Positions 36,772 through 47,743 are shown, counted from the first letter of the stretch. The stretch is DNA of 64,000 nt from Erythrobacter sp. (GCF_030066995.1 NZ_JASJAP010000001.1:913230-977229); one strand, 5' to 3'. Program-made: numbers and translations. The notes: generated by a model from the letters alone, not told the origin.

Positions 36772-38406
36772 TCACACCAGGCGCGATTGCTCCAGCGCCG
36801 CAGCGATGAATCCCGCGAACAAGGGATGCGGATCGAACGGCTTCGATTTGAGCTCGGGGTGGAACTGGACGCCGACGAACCAGGGATGATCGGGCCGTTC
36901 CACAATCTCGGGCAGAAGGCCATCGGGCGACATCCCGGCAAAGACCAGACCCTGCTTCTCCAGCGGATCGATGTAGGCGCTGTTCACCTCATAGCGGTGA
37001 CGGTGCCGCTCCGAGATCACGTCGGCGCCGCCATATATGGCCGAGCTGTGGCTGTTACGGGCGAGCTTTGCTTCGTAGGCCCCAAGGCGCATCGTGCCGC
37101 CCAGATCGCCGCCCTGCTTGCGGCTTTGAAGACCTTCCTCGCTCATCCATTCGGTGATGATGCCGACGACGGGTTCATCGGTTTCGCCGAATTCGGTCGA
37201 GGATGCGTGGGCAAATCCGGCCGCGCGCGCGCCTTCGATACAGGCCATCTGCATGCCAAGGCAGATACCGAAGAACGGCACCTTGCGCTCGCGGGCAAAC
37301 CGCACGCTGGCGATCTTGCCCTCGCTCCCGCGCTCGCCGAACCCGCCGGGCACCAGAATGCCGTGCATGGGCTCAAGGCGCGCGGTGATTTCCTCATCAC
37401 CACCTTCGAATATCTCGGCGTCGATCCATTTGATGTTGACCTTCACCCGGTTGGCAAGCCCGCCATGGACCAGCGCTTCGTTGAGGCTCTTGTAAGCGTC
37501 CGGAAGGCCAACATATTTGCCCACCACGCCTATGGTAACCTCGCCTTCGGGGTTGAAATAGCGATCGGTCACGTCGTTCCACGCGTCCAGATCGGGCTCC
37601 GGCGCGTCGGTGATCCCGAAGCCGCGCAACACCTCGGCGTCGAGGCCTTCGCGATGGTATTGCAGCGGCACCGAGTAGATCGAAGGCGCATCGAGCGCGG
37701 GGATGACCGCTTCACGCCGCACATTGCAGAAATTGGCGATCTTCTGGCGTTCCGCATCGGGTATCGGGTGCTCGGCGCGGCACAAAAGCACGTCGGGCTT
37801 GATCCCCAGACTTGCCAGCTCGCGTACCGAGTGCTGCGTGGGCTTGGTCTTGAGCTCGCCAGCGGCGGCAATATAGGGCACCAGCGTCACGTGAACGCTT
37901 AGGGTCTGGAACGGCTCCAGTTCGTTCCGGATCTGGCGAATCGCTTCCATGAAGGGCAGCGATTCGATGTCGCCCACTGTCCCGCCGATCTCGCACAGGA
38001 TGAAATCGTGATCGTCCTGATCGGCCAGGGCAAAGGCCTTGATCGCATCGGTCACGTGCGGAATGACCTGCACGGTGGCGCCCAGATAGTCTCCGCGCCT
38101 CTCGCGCGCGATGATGTCGCGGTAGACCCGTCCGGATGTGATGTTGTCGCTCTGGCGCGCCGAAACGCCTGTAAAGCGCTCATAATGGCCAAGGTCGAGA
38201 TCGGTCTCCGCCCCGTCATCCGTCACATACACCTCGCCGTGCTGATACGGGCTCATCGTGCCCGGATCGACGTTGAGGTAGGGGTCGAACTTGCGGATGC
38301 GCACCTTGTACCCGCGCGCCTGCAGAAGCGCGGCCAGACTAGCCGCCATGAGACCTTTGCCGAGCGAGGAAACCACGCCGCCGGTGATAAAAATGTACCG
38401 CGCCAT
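36772..38406 (-). CDS. pyrG: CTP synthase
   Basis: 544 residues, normal length. The synthetase domain (about 1-265) opens with the P-loop-like [20 protein letters not shown] and has the CDS-type motifs [19 protein letters not shown] and [12 protein letters not shown]. The glutaminase domain (about 290-544) has the nucleophile Cys in [11 protein letters not shown] and the His-Glu pair near the end ([14 protein letters not shown]). It converts UTP to CTP with ATP and glutamine. Order tpiA-secG-pyrG on this strand is standard in alphaproteobacteria. Confidence 0.97.
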   Translation of the reverse strand: MARYIFITGGVVSSLGKGLMAASLAALLQARGYKVRIRKFDPYLNVDPGTMSPYQHGEVYVTDDGAETDLDLGHYERFTGVSARQSDNITSGRVYRDIIARERRGDYLGATVQVIPHVTDAIKAFALADQDDHDFILCEIGGTVGDIESLPFMEAIRQIRNELEPFQTLSVHVTLVPYIAAAGELKTKPTQHSVRELASLGIKPDVLLCRAEHPIPDAERQKIANFCNVRREAVIPALDAPSIYSVPLQYHREGLDAEVLRGFGITDAPEPDLDAWNDVTDRYFNPEGEVTIGVVGKYVGLPDAYKSLNEALVHGGLANRVKVNIKWIDAEIFEGGDEEITARLEPMHGILVPGGFGERGSEGKIASVRFARERKVPFFGICLGMQMACIEGARAAGFAHASSTEFGETDEPVVGIITEWMSEEGLQSRKQGGDLGGTMRLGAYEAKLARNSHSSAIYGGADVISERHRHRYEVNSAYIDPLEKQGLVFAGMSPDGLLPEIVERPDHPWFVGVQFHPELKSKPFDPHPLFAGFIAAALEQSRLV

Positions 38407-38540
38407 GGGCGTTGGGCCTTAAGCGTTGGAGGGTGCTTGAAGCAAGCGAATTGCCGCGCGCCATCCACAAAGTAGCGTGGGACGGGTGAGCGGAGCGCTC
38501 GCTTGGCGCGCGCGCCTTTCCGCGGGCGCTGCGCTGACGC

Positions 38541-38918
38541 TTATTCAGCCAGAGGATCGTCGCTGGCGTCGCCTTCGGCGGGCGCTTCGCCCCCATCCGT
38601 GGGCGCGAGCGGGTCGCCAAGCAGCTCCTGCGTTGGAGCCTGCGCTTCCACATCGCGATCGAGCGTCGAGGTGACGGTGTCGGTTGTCCCCGTCTGGACC
38701 GCCGCCGCTGCCAGCGCAATCGAAAGGACGACGAAGGCGACCGCGAGCCACTTGGTCGCGCGCGTCAGGAAGTCCGCCGCTCCGCGCGCGCCCAGTGCGC
38801 CCGTCGGGCTGCCGCCAATGCCAAGGCCGCCGCCTTCTGATCGCTGCATAAGCACGACGCCGACCAGCGCGGCGGCAACGAGCCCCTGAAGGACGGTGAG
38901 AAAAATGAACAGGCCCAT
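38541..38918 (-). CDS. secG: Preprotein translocase subunit SecG
   Basis: 125 residues. Two membrane helices (about 2-24, GLFIFLTVLQGLVAAALVGVVLMQ, and 55-75, WLAVAFVVLSIALAAAAV) flank the conserved cytosolic loop RSEGGGLGIGGSPTGALGARGAADFLTRAT. The C-terminal tail is long, acidic and Pro/Glu-rich, as in other alphaproteobacterial SecG. It supports SecYE during protein export. It lies between tpiA and pyrG. Confidence 0.93.
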   Translation of the reverse strand: MGLFIFLTVLQGLVAAALVGVVLMQRSEGGGLGIGGSPTGALGARGAADFLTRATKWLAVAFVVLSIALAAAAVQTGTTDTVTSTLDRDVEAQAPTQELLGDPLAPTDGGEAPAEGDASDDPLAE

Positions 38919-39000
38919 GGCGTTTCTAGTCTCTGAAATTGGGTTTCAATGCGCGCGCATTTAGGAAGTGCGCGCCGATTTCGCAAGCGCGAGGCGCGCC

Positions 39001-39759
39001 TTACGCCTCGCTCGATTCGGCGGCAAGCGCGATGCTCATGAAGCTGTCCGCCGTGAGGCTCGCACCGCCCACAAGCGCGCCGCCGACTTCGGGCAGGCCC
39101 AGGATTTGCGCGGCGTTTTCCGGTTTGACCGATCCGCCGTACAAAATGCGCACACCCGCGCCCTCCTCTGCGCCGAAGAGCTCGACCAGCAGACTGCGAA
39201 TTTCCGCGTGCATCTCCTGAATGTCGGCGCTCGTCGCGGTCTTGCCGGTGCCGATCGCCCAGATCGGTTCGTAGGCAATGGTCAACTGGTCGCCCGCCTT
39301 GTCAACCTTGGGCAAGGAGGCGGTTATCTGGTCCTTCACATACGGTACCGCGTTGCCCGCGTCGCGGGTCGCCTCTGTCTCTCCGCAGCACAGGATGACC
39401 CGCAGGCCCGCCTTGAGCGCAGCCTCCACCTTGGCCTTGACAATCTCGCTGGTTTCGCCGTGGCCTTCGCGGCGCTCGCTGTGGCCCAGAATGACGAATT
39501 TCGCGCCCGCATCCGCGATCATCGAGGCTGAGATATCCCCCGTATGCGCGCCTTCATCGGCAAAGTGGCAGTTTTGCGCGCCAACGCCGATCTGGCCCGC
39601 CTCGCGGTGGATCGGATGGATCAGAGTATAGGGCGGCGCGATCGCCACCTCCACTTTCATGTGCCGTTGGGCCGCGCGGTCAATCGCGCGCGCTTCGGAG
39701 AGCATGGCGCGCGTGCCGTGCATCTTCCAGTTTCCAACGATGAAGGGCCGATCAGCCAT
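39001..39759 (-). CDS. tpiA: Triosephosphate isomerase
   Basis: 252 residues. Substrate Lys in NWKMHGT near the N-terminus, catalytic His in VILGHSERRE, and catalytic Glu in AYEPIWAIGTGKTA, with the mobile loop following. It interconverts dihydroxyacetone phosphate and glyceraldehyde 3-phosphate. The ATG is at 39757-39759 with AGGA upstream; the frame runs open to 39924 without family similarity. The mRNA leader is unusually CA-rich (39770-39805). Confidence 0.96.
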   Translation of the reverse strand: MADRPFIVGNWKMHGTRAMLSEARAIDRAAQRHMKVEVAIAPPYTLIHPIHREAGQIGVGAQNCHFADEGAHTGDISASMIADAGAKFVILGHSERREGHGETSEIVKAKVEAALKAGLRVILCCGETEATRDAGNAVPYVKDQITASLPKVDKAGDQLTIAYEPIWAIGTGKTATSADIQEMHAEIRSLLVELFGAEEGAGVRILYGGSVKPENAAQILGLPEVGGALVGGASLTADSFMSIALAAESSEA

Positions 39760-39989
39760 AAGGTGTCCTGCGCTGTGTTTTGTTGTGTGCGTGTTGTGTC
39801 GTGTGCGAATCTGGAGCGTCGTTACGCTGGAGGGGCCGCGTCCGCTAGACGACCAAGGGCCGTCAGTCAAAACCTGCGCACACCTGTTGCCGCGAGGTCT
39901 CAGGGCGGATAGAGCGCGTCGCAAACGCCTTGATCCGGGCCGTCTGGTCGCGGACAGGTGAGGCCCAACCTTCCGGATACGTCACGCGC

Positions 39990-41930
39990 ATGATCACTTC
40001 CTTTCGCAAGTTCTTCCAATCCAAGATCGGAATGGCCTTTTTCCTTGGGTTTCTGGCGCTTGTCGCGCTCGCATTTGCTGGAGCGGATATAACCGGCAAC
40101 ACGTTTGGCGGCCTTGCGCGGGGCGAGCGCGTCGCGCTGGTGGGCGACGACGCCGTCACCAACGCAGAGCTTGTCGAGACGGCGCAATCGACGCTGCGCA
40201 GCGTTCGGCGCGAGAACCCGACCCTCACCATGCCGACCTTCATCGCCGAGGGTGGCCTCGACGAAGTTCTCTCGCAAATGATCGACCGGCTGGCGATCGC
40301 CGCCTTCGCCGAGGATGCGGGCCTTCGCGCGGGCGAAAACCTTGTGAACAGCGAGATCCTCCAGATCGGAGCGTTTCGCGGCGTTAGCGGCGAATTTGAT
40401 CAACAGGTTTATCAGCAGGCGCTCGCGGACCAACGCATATCGGACGCGACGCTGCGCCGCGACCTGTCCGATGGGCTTCTGGCCCAGCAAATGCTGCTGC
40501 CCGCAATCGTCGCGCCGCGTATGCCGGACAAGGTCACGCGCCGCTACGCTTCGCTGTTTCTCGAGCGCCGCAGCGGCGCTATCGCCCTGATCCCTAGCGC
40601 GCTTTACACGACCGAAGACGAACCGGACGCCGCCGCGCTGGAAGCCTATTACATCGCCAACCGCACCGATTACATCCTGCCCGAGCGGCGAACGCTGCGC
40701 TTTGCGGTGTTCAACACCGACAATCTGACGGACGACGTGACGCCCAGCGAGGCGGAAATCGCGGCGCGGTACAAGGAAAACGAGGACCAGTACGCCGCGC
40801 GCGAGGCCCGCGACGTGACCTCTTTCACCGTCCCGACCGAAGAGGGCGCGAAGGCAATCGTCGAACAGATCCGGGCGGGCAAGAGCCTAGAAGCCGCCGC
40901 GCGCGACGCCGGGTTCAACACAACGCAGGCGCTCGACCGGGATCGGGAGCAATACGCATCGAGCGTCAGTTTCGCCGCCGCTCAGGCCGTGTTCGCCGCC
41001 GGACAGGGCGAGGTCGCGGAACCGGCGCAAAGCACGCTTGGCTATGTGATCGCCCGGGTCGATAAAATCACCAACACGCCTGCGCGCTCGCTCGACGAGG
41101 TCAGGGACGAGATCACGCAAGCCCTCACCCAGGAGAAACGCGCCGCCGCGCTGGGCGATCTGTCCGCGCGGATCGAAGCCGAGGTGGACCAGGGAACCTC
41201 GCTCACCGAGATCGCCGATGCGTTTGACCTTACTCTCGATGAAAGCCCGCCCCTGCTTGCCGATGGCCGGGTCTTTGGCGATCCGACCACCGCGCCCAAC
41301 CCGGCGCTGCGCCCGATCCTTGATACCGCTTTCAGCCTCGATGAAAGCCAGCCCCAACTCGACGTGCTAGTGCCCGGTTCGCAGTTTCTCGTCTACGACG
41401 TCACTTCCATCACCGAATCCGCTGCGCCGCCGCTCGCCGAGATCAGAGACCGCATCGCGCGAGACTATGGCCTCGCCGAGGCCAGCAAGATCGCACGACA
41501 GACAGCGCAGCGCGTGGTGGACCGGGTCCGCAATGATACATCTCTCACCGCTGCTCTTGGCGAGGAAGACAAGCCGCTGCCCGCGCCCGACGATGTCACG
41601 CTGGGTCGGCCCGAACTTCAACAGCTGAGCGCGCGCGGTCCCGTACCCCCGGCGCTCGCGCTGATGTTCAGCATGGCCGAGGGCACCACCAAGCTGCTCG
41701 AAGCGCCGGGCAATCAAGGGTGGATCATTGTCACTCTCGACGAGATCACGAGCGACGATGTCGAGCCTGGCAGCCCGATTCTGGCAGGCCTCTCCCAGGA
41801 GTTCGTACAGACCCTAAGCGCGGAATACTCCGATCAGCTGAGCAAGGCGATGCGCGAAAGCGTTGGCGTCGAGACCAACGAAAGCGCGCTTGAAGAGGTG
41901 CGCGCGCAACTGGCCGGCGGCGAAAGCTAG
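39990..41930 (+). CDS. ppiD: PpiD-like periplasmic peptidyl-prolyl isomerase/chaperone
   Basis: 646 residues. One N-terminal membrane anchor (about 15-35, MAFFLGFLALVALAFAGAD) after MITSFRKFFQSKIG. A SurA/PpiD N-terminal chaperone region (about 40-190) follows, then a parvulin-like domain (about 250-370, ending in STLGYVIARVDKI) and further helical regions. The parvulin segment is divergent, so isomerase activity is uncertain. It helps fold secreted and outer-membrane proteins near SecYEG. ATG at 39990 chosen by the conserved basic-then-hydrophobic start. It lies 44 bases before trpE. Confidence 0.9.
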   Translation: MITSFRKFFQSKIGMAFFLGFLALVALAFAGADITGNTFGGLARGERVALVGDDAVTNAELVETAQSTLRSVRRENPTLTMPTFIAEGGLDEVLSQMIDRLAIAAFAEDAGLRAGENLVNSEILQIGAFRGVSGEFDQQVYQQALADQRISDATLRRDLSDGLLAQQMLLPAIVAPRMPDKVTRRYASLFLERRSGAIALIPSALYTTEDEPDAAALEAYYIANRTDYILPERRTLRFAVFNTDNLTDDVTPSEAEIAARYKENEDQYAAREARDVTSFTVPTEEGAKAIVEQIRAGKSLEAAARDAGFNTTQALDRDREQYASSVSFAAAQAVFAAGQGEVAEPAQSTLGYVIARVDKITNTPARSLDEVRDEITQALTQEKRAAALGDLSARIEAEVDQGTSLTEIADAFDLTLDESPPLLADGRVFGDPTTAPNPALRPILDTAFSLDESQPQLDVLVPGSQFLVYDVTSITESAAPPLAEIRDRIARDYGLAEASKIARQTAQRVVDRVRNDTSLTAALGEEDKPLPAPDDVTLGRPELQQLSARGPVPPALALMFSMAEGTTKLLEAPGNQGWIIVTLDEITSDDVEPGSPILAGLSQEFVQTLSAEYSDQLSKAMRESVGVETNESALEEVRAQLAGGES

Positions 41931-41974
41931 CGCGCCGCGTTCGCCGATATCTTTCCATTTCGACCCGACCGCCT

Positions 41975-43528
41975 GTGACGTCCCCCGCCCCGCCGTTTCC
42001 CTTTCGCGCTGATGCGCCCAGCAACGCCGAGGCCGCGGCGCGCGCTTTGGCGCAGGGAAAGCCCGCGCTGGTGTGGCGCCGGGTCATCGCGGACAGCGAC
42101 ACGCCGGTGGGGGCGGCGCGGCGGCTGATTGCACCGGGACGCGGAGACTTTCTGCTGGAATCGGTTGAAGGCGGGGAAGTGCGCGGGAGGTACAGCCTGC
42201 TGGGGCTCGACCCCGATCTCGTGTTTCGCGCGCACGAAGGCCGCGCCGAAATCAACGCCCGCTGGCGCCGGGATCGAGACGCGTTCGAGCCCTGCAAAGA
42301 CGGCGCGCTCAGCGAGCTTCGTGCACTGGCGGATGCGTGCCGGATCGACGTGCCCAATGCCCTGCCATCGGCGCTTGCGTGTCTGGTTGGCTATTTCGGC
42401 TACGAAACGATCGGACTGGTCGAAACTCTGCCGCGCGCCGAACCCAGCGTTCTCGCGCTCCCGGATATGCTGTTTGTTCGACCGACCCTCATCCTTGTTT
42501 TCGATGGTCTGACCGATGAACTCTACTGCGTAGCGCCCTTGTGGCCGGGCGAGGAGGTCAGGCGCGATCCCGGTCCCGCCATCGACCGGGCCGGGGAGAG
42601 GATCGACGAGGCCCTGCGCACGCTCACCACCCCCGCCCCGCCCGAACCGCGCGCGGCGAACGGAGAGGATGAGCCAGAGCTTACGCCGGTGATGGCCGGA
42701 GAAGAATACAAGGCGATGGTCGCGCGCGCGAAGGACTATATCGTCGCAGGCGACATCTTTCAGGTCGTGCTGGCCCAGCGTTTCACCTGTCCCTTTACCC
42801 TCCCGCCGCTGGAACTCTACCGCGCCTTGCGGCGCGTGAACCCTTCGCCCTTCCTCTATTTCCTCGACTTGCCCGGCTTCGCGATCGTCGGCTCAAGCCC
42901 GGAAATCCTGGTGCGCGTGCGAAACGGTGAAGTCACCATCCGCCCGATTGCCGGGACCCGTCCGCGAGGCGCGACGCGGGCCGAGGACGACGCGAACGAG
43001 GCCAGCCTGCTCGCCGACCCGAAGGAACGCGCCGAACACCTGATGCTGCTTGACCTGGGTCGCAACGATGTCGGACGCGTCGCCGAGCGCGGGAGCGTGA
43101 GCGTCACAGACAGCTTCGGTATCGAACGCTACAGCCACGTCATGCACATCGTCAGCAATGTGGTCGGATCGCTGGCACAGGGCCGCGACGCTCTGGACGC
43201 GCTGTTCGCCGGGTTTCCGGCCGGAACCGTTTCGGGCGCGCCAAAGATCCGGGCCTGCGAGATCATCGCCGAACTCGAACCGGAGACGCGGGGCGCCTAT
43301 GCGGGCGGGGTCGGCTATTTTGCGCCGGACGGCTCGGTCGATAGCTGCATTGTCCTGCGCACGGCTGTGGTAAAGGATGAGGTGATGCACGTTCAGGCGG
43401 GCGCGGGAATAGTCGCCGACAGCGATCCGGATTACGAGCTTGCCGAATGCCGCGCGAAAGCGGGCGCGCTGATCGCGGCGGCGAGCGAAGCGGTGCGCCG
43501 CGCCAGCGAACCGGGGTTCGGACAATGA
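41975..43528 (+). CDS. trpE: Anthranilate synthase component I
   Basis: 517 residues of the chorismate-binding family. The C-terminal half has the signatures VLAQRFTCPFTLPPLELYRALRRVNPSPFLYFLD, PIAGTRPRG (the PIAGTxxRG motif of TrpE) and LDLGRNDVGRVAERGSV. The Lys-to-Ala pattern (PIAGT) marks TrpE over isochorismate synthases. With TrpG it forms anthranilate from chorismate and glutamine, the first step to tryptophan. GTG start at 41975. Its stop overlaps the start of the next gene (ATGA). Confidence 0.95.
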   Translation: MTSPAPPFPFRADAPSNAEAAARALAQGKPALVWRRVIADSDTPVGAARRLIAPGRGDFLLESVEGGEVRGRYSLLGLDPDLVFRAHEGRAEINARWRRDRDAFEPCKDGALSELRALADACRIDVPNALPSALACLVGYFGYETIGLVETLPRAEPSVLALPDMLFVRPTLILVFDGLTDELYCVAPLWPGEEVRRDPGPAIDRAGERIDEALRTLTTPAPPEPRAANGEDEPELTPVMAGEEYKAMVARAKDYIVAGDIFQVVLAQRFTCPFTLPPLELYRALRRVNPSPFLYFLDLPGFAIVGSSPEILVRVRNGEVTIRPIAGTRPRGATRAEDDANEASLLADPKERAEHLMLLDLGRNDVGRVAERGSVSVTDSFGIERYSHVMHIVSNVVGSLAQGRDALDALFAGFPAGTVSGAPKIRACEIIAELEPETRGAYAGGVGYFAPDGSVDSCIVLRTAVVKDEVMHVQAGAGIVADSDPDYELAECRAKAGALIAAASEAVRRASEPGFGQ

Positions 43529-44373
43529 GAGTAATGACGCTGCTGTTCCTCGCGCCGCTCGCGCTGTTGATTTCCTGCAAAGAGGCGCCCGCGGGCCAGC
43601 CTGTCGTCACCGTCGATCTCAGCGACGAAGAGGGAGAGATCCTTCCGGTGCCTGCCAATGAGGCCGAGCTTGCGGCCGCATCTTCTCCGTTTGCATCGGT
43701 GTGCGCACCGGCCACCTTCGAAACGATCTCGCTCACACACTGTATCGCCGATCCGGAAAGCCACACGATCAGCGCGGTCTATCGCCCCAGCGCGCAGGCC
43801 GCCCCATACGGTTCGCTGAGCGCTTACGCGGCGAGTGTCGATCCCACTACAATCGCCTTTGCGACAAACGGCGGCGCGTTCACCGACGACCTGTCGCCGC
43901 GCGGCTATCTGGTGACAGCGGGCGAGCGCCTTTCGACCCTTGATCGCGGATCGGGCGAGGCGAACTTCTATCTCAAGCCTAACGGCGTTTTCTTCGGCAG
44001 CGGCGCGCGTTGGCGCATTCTGACGACCACCGCGTTCTTCAGCACGGTGCGCGATCGTCCGCAGTTCGGCACGCAGTCCGGCCCGATGTTGCTTGTTGAC
44101 GGCGAGCTTGGCGCCGCGATCGGCGAGAACGGCAATTCGCGCGCGATCCGCAACGCGGTGGGCGTGGATGAGGAAGGCAAGGCGCATTTCGTGATCTCGA
44201 ACGCGCCGATCAGCTATGGCCAGTTGGCGCGCTATTTCCGCGACGAGTTGAGCGTGCCGAACGCTCTGTTTCTGGACGCCAACTCATCCTCCTTGTGGAA
44301 CCCGGCGACTGGCCGGATGGATGAAGGGCGGACCGGCCCGATCCTTGTCGTGACCCGGAAGGCCACCCCATGA
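43525..44373 (+). CDS. Lipoprotein with phosphodiester glycosidase (DUF2233/NAGPA) domain
   Basis: 282 residues. A short signal peptide ends in a lipobox (LALLISCKEA, Cys near residue 18), so it should be lipid-anchored at the envelope. The body matches the DUF2233/NAGPA fold: FATNGGAFTDDLSPRGYLV, FYLKPNGVFFG, RPQFGTQSGPMLLVDG and a late NALFLDANSSSLW. The human relative uncovers mannose-6-phosphate tags; bacterial members are linked to polysaccharide turnover. Why it lies inside the trp operon, coupled by 4-base overlaps on both sides, is unclear. Confidence 0.85.
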   Translation: MRVMTLLFLAPLALLISCKEAPAGQPVVTVDLSDEEGEILPVPANEAELAAASSPFASVCAPATFETISLTHCIADPESHTISAVYRPSAQAAPYGSLSAYAASVDPTTIAFATNGGAFTDDLSPRGYLVTAGERLSTLDRGSGEANFYLKPNGVFFGSGARWRILTTTAFFSTVRDRPQFGTQSGPMLLVDGELGAAIGENGNSRAIRNAVGVDEEGKAHFVISNAPISYGQLARYFRDELSVPNALFLDANSSSLWNPATGRMDEGRTGPILVVTRKATP

Positions 44374-45329
44374 CGAACCGCCGCACGCTCTACCCCGAGA
44401 TCGAACCCTATGAGAGCGGTATGCTCGACGTGGGCGAAGGCCATTCGCTGTATTATGAGCGCGTGGGCACGCCCGGCGCCAAACCCGCCGTCTTCCTGCA
44501 TGGCGGTCCGGGCGGCGGGATGAGCCCTTCGCACCGGCGCCAATGGAACCCGCAACGCTACGATGTCGTGCTGTTCGATCAGCGCGGGTGCGGAAAGTCG
44601 CTTCCCTTCGCCGAGATCGAAAACAACGACACATGGCGGATCGTCGCGGACATGGAGCGCCTGCGGGTTCATTGCGGGTTTGATCGCTGGCAGGTCTTCG
44701 GCGGCAGCTGGGGCTCCACCCTCGCGCTCGCTTACGCGCAGGAACATCCCGAGCGGGTGAGCGAATTGATCCTGCGCGGCGTCTTCCTCGCCCGCGCGCG
44801 CGAAAAGACGTGGCTCTACTCCTACGGGGCGAGCGAAATCATGTCCGAGCAATGGGACGAATTTTCAGGACTCATCCCCGCCGAAGAGCGCGGCGATCTG
44901 GTCAAGGCCTATTACACGCGCCTGACCAGCGAGGACGAGACGACGCGGCTCGAAGCGGCCCGGCAATGGTCCTTGTGGGAGGGCACGGTGGCGACACTGC
45001 TGCCCAATCCCGGTCTGATGGAAGAGTTCGCCGACCCGTCCAAAGCGGTGCCCTTCGCCCGCATCTGCGCCCGCTTCTTCCTCGAAGACTTCTTCCTCGA
45101 GGAAGGCCAGCTGCTGACCAACGCCGATCGTATTGCGGATATTCCCGGCATCATCGTGCAGGGCCGCCACGACATCTGCACGCCGCCATCGTCCGCGTGG
45201 GCGCTGAAAAAGGCCTGGCCCAAGGGCGAGTTGTGGATGGTCGATGACGCCGGGCACTCGGCCGGCGAGCCGGGCATCGTCGATGGGCTCGTTCGGGCCA
45301 CCGATCATTTTGCAGGAGCAACCGCGTGA
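44370..45329 (+). CDS. pip: Proline iminopeptidase
   Basis: A 319-residue alpha/beta-hydrolase of peptidase family S33. Oxyanion motif HGGPGGG at 44-50; nucleophile S113 in [14 protein letters not shown]; late Asp and His in GRHDICTPP and [17 protein letters not shown] at about 70-77. It removes N-terminal proline from peptides. Overlaps both neighbours by 4 bases (ATGA, GTGA), so it is translated with the trp genes although it has no step in tryptophan synthesis. Confidence 0.93.
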   Translation: MTNRRTLYPEIEPYESGMLDVGEGHSLYYERVGTPGAKPAVFLHGGPGGGMSPSHRRQWNPQRYDVVLFDQRGCGKSLPFAEIENNDTWRIVADMERLRVHCGFDRWQVFGGSWGSTLALAYAQEHPERVSELILRGVFLARAREKTWLYSYGASEIMSEQWDEFSGLIPAEERGDLVKAYYTRLTSEDETTRLEAARQWSLWEGTVATLLPNPGLMEEFADPSKAVPFARICARFFLEDFFLEEGQLLTNADRIADIPGIIVQGRHDICTPPSSAWALKKAWPKGELWMVDDAGHSAGEPGIVDGLVRATDHFAGATA

Positions 45330-45961
45330 GCGCGCCCACCATTCTCGTCATCGACAATTACGACAGCTTCACCTTCAATCTGGTCCACTACCTGATGGAG
45401 CTGGGCGTCGAGGTTCGCGTCGAGCGCAATGACGCGCTTAGCGCGGCGGAGGCGATCCGTACCAATGTGGCCGGTTTCCTCATCTCGCCGGGACCGTGCA
45501 CGCCGAACGAAGCGGGCATCAGCCTCGATCTGGTCGCTGCCTGCGCCGACGCGGAGCGTCCGCTTCTGGGCGTGTGCCTTGGCCACCAGTCGATCGGGCA
45601 GCATTTTGGTGGCACAGTGACGCGCGGGGGGCTGATGCACGGCAAAACCTCGCCCGTAACCCATGACGGATCGGGCGTGTTCAAGGGCCTGCCCTCGCCC
45701 TTTACCGCAACGCGCTATCACAGCCTCGAAGTGGTCGATGCGCCCGCCAGCCTGGTCGCGAACGCGCACGCGGCGACGCCCGGGCTGGCCGAGGTCAGCG
45801 TCATGGGTTTCCGCCACGAAACGCTGCCGATCCACGGCGTGCAGTTCCACCCGGAGAGCATCGCGACCGAGCACGGCCATGCTCTGCTCGCCAACTTCCT
45901 TTCCGAGTGCGGGATCGAGGCGTCTTTGCCGGACCACCGTATCGTGGAGGCCTCGGCGTGA
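45326..45961 (+). CDS. trpG: Anthranilate synthase component II (glutamine amidotransferase)
   Basis: 211 residues of class I glutamine amidotransferase. [18 protein letters not shown] opens the protein, the nucleophile Cys is in [13 protein letters not shown], and the His-Glu pair is in [13 protein letters not shown]. It supplies ammonia to TrpE, and the same protein may also serve PabB for folate. GTG start at 45326 overlapping the pip stop; its own stop overlaps the trpD GTG. Confidence 0.95.
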   Translation: MSAPTILVIDNYDSFTFNLVHYLMELGVEVRVERNDALSAAEAIRTNVAGFLISPGPCTPNEAGISLDLVAACADAERPLLGVCLGHQSIGQHFGGTVTRGGLMHGKTSPVTHDGSGVFKGLPSPFTATRYHSLEVVDAPASLVANAHAATPGLAEVSVMGFRHETLPIHGVQFHPESIATEHGHALLANFLSECGIEASLPDHRIVEASA

Positions 45962-46950
45962 GCTCGCTTCCCGACATTGCCAAGCCGCTGACCGAAACCG
46001 AAGCGGAGACCGCCTTTGGCACCCTGCTCGACGGCGCGCCGAGCGAGGCGGAAATCGAGCAATTCCTGGTCGCGCTCTCGACCCGCGGCGAAACCGCGAA
46101 CGAAATCGCAGGCGCGGCGCGCGCGCTCAGAGCCCGGCTGATCCCCATAAAGGCCCCCAAGGGCGCCATCGATGTCTGCGGCACTGGCGGCGACGGGCAT
46201 CACACGCTCAACGTCTCGACCGCGGTCAGTCTGGTGGTCGCGGCCTGCGGCGTGCCGGTCGCGAAGCACGGAAACCGCGCCGCGTCGTCCAAGGCGGGCG
46301 CGGCGGACACGCTGGAGGCGCTCGGCCTCGACATGGACGCCGCCGGGCGCACGGCGGAAAAGACGCTCGCCGAAATCGGCATTTGCTTCCTCTTCGCCAG
46401 GAACCACCACCCCGCAATGGGGCGCATCCAGCCCATTCGCAAGAAAATCGGCAAGCGCACGATCTTCAATCTGATGGGCCCGCTGTCGAACCCGGCTGGT
46501 GTGACAAGCCAGCTTATCGGCATCGCCCGGCCCGCCTATGTGCCGATTTACGCAGGCGCGCTGGCGAAGCTGGGCACGGGCCGCTCGCTTATTGTCTCGG
46601 GCGATGAGGGGCTGGACGAACTCAGCCTTGCGGGCGGCAGCGAGGTTGCGGTCGTCACCGGCAACAGCTTTGCCATGCAACGCCTCGACCCGGCGGACGC
46701 GGGGCTTCCAAACGCGCCCATCGATGCGATCCGCGGCGATGACGCGGCGTATAACGCCGCCGCGCTCAAAAGGCTGCTCGAAGGCGAAAGGGGAGCCTAT
46801 CGCGACGCGGTCCTGTTCAACGCCGCCGGCGCGCTGAGCGTGGCGGGCAAGGGCGAAGACTGGCCCGCAGGCGTAGCCCTCGCCGCCGAAGCGCTCGACA
46901 GCGGACGCGCGCGCGATCTGCTGGCGCGCTGGATCGAGTTGGCGGCCTGA
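45958..46950 (+). CDS. trpD: Anthranilate phosphoribosyltransferase
   Basis: 330 residues. PRPP-binding motif [18 protein letters not shown], then [22 protein letters not shown] and [34 protein letters not shown] are all typical. It adds phosphoribose to anthranilate. The start is GTG at 45958 overlapping trpG; a frame open 17 codons upstream lies inside trpG. Confidence 0.96.
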   Translation: MSSLPDIAKPLTETEAETAFGTLLDGAPSEAEIEQFLVALSTRGETANEIAGAARALRARLIPIKAPKGAIDVCGTGGDGHHTLNVSTAVSLVVAACGVPVAKHGNRAASSKAGAADTLEALGLDMDAAGRTAEKTLAEIGICFLFARNHHPAMGRIQPIRKKIGKRTIFNLMGPLSNPAGVTSQLIGIARPAYVPIYAGALAKLGTGRSLIVSGDEGLDELSLAGGSEVAVVTGNSFAMQRLDPADAGLPNAPIDAIRGDDAAYNAAALKRLLEGERGAYRDAVLFNAAGALSVAGKGEDWPAGVALAAEALDSGRARDLLARWIELAA

Positions 46951-46954
46951 GGCC

Positions 46955-47743
46955 ATGAACAAGCTCGAGGAAATTTGCGCCAACAAGCGCAACGAAGTCG
47001 CCGACCGCAAGGCCCAGCGCACGGTGTCGCAGCTTGAAGCGACAGCACGCGAGCAATCGGCGCCGCGCGGGTTCGAGGCCGCGTTGCGCAAGACCGCCGC
47101 GACGCGCTTTGCTCTCATCGCCGAAATCAAGCGCGCCAGCCCCTCCAAGGGCCTCATCCGCGAGGACTTCCACCCCGCCGAGCACGCCGCCGCTTACGAA
47201 GCCGGGGGCGCCGCGTGCCTCTCTGTCCTCACCGATACGCCCTATTTTCAGGGCCATGAGGACTACCTGATCGCAGCGCGCGCGGCCTGCTCGCTTCCCG
47301 TCCTGCGCAAGGACTTCATGGTCGATCCCTGGCAATGCCTCGAAGCGCGCGCGCTCGGCGCGGACGCAATCCTCATCATCGTGGCCGCGTTGAGCGATGC
47401 GCAGATGGTGGAAATCGAAGCCGCCGCGCGCGAGCAGGCGATGGATGTCCTTGTCGAAGTGCACGACGAAGCCGAACTGGAACGCGCGCTTGCGACGCTT
47501 CGCTCCCGGTTGATCGGGGTGAACAACCGCGACCTGAAAACCTTCACCACCTCGCTGGAAACCACCGAGCGGCTCGCAAAACTTGTGCCTGACGAGGCTC
47601 TTGTTGTGGGCGAAAGCGGCATCAACTCGCATGCAGACCTTGCGCGCCTGTCGGACGCGGGCGTTCGCGCCTTCCTGGTGGGCGAGAGCCTGATGCGCGC
47701 CGCTGATGTGACCGCCGCCACACGCGAATTGCTCGAAGGGTGA
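46955..47743 (+). CDS. trpC: Indole-3-glycerol phosphate synthase
   Basis: 262 residues of TIM-barrel IGPS. Motifs: [19 protein letters not shown] with the substrate Lys, [28 protein letters not shown] and [12 protein letters not shown], ending [15 protein letters not shown]. It closes the indole ring. It starts 4 bases after trpD and is the last trp gene here; trpF, trpB and trpA are not in the window. Confidence 0.96.
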   Translation: MNKLEEICANKRNEVADRKAQRTVSQLEATAREQSAPRGFEAALRKTAATRFALIAEIKRASPSKGLIREDFHPAEHAAAYEAGGAACLSVLTDTPYFQGHEDYLIAARAACSLPVLRKDFMVDPWQCLEARALGADAILIIVAALSDAQMVEIEAAAREQAMDVLVEVHDEAELERALATLRSRLIGVNNRDLKTFTTSLETTERLAKLVPDEALVVGESGINSHADLARLSDAGVRAFLVGESLMRAADVTAATRELLEG

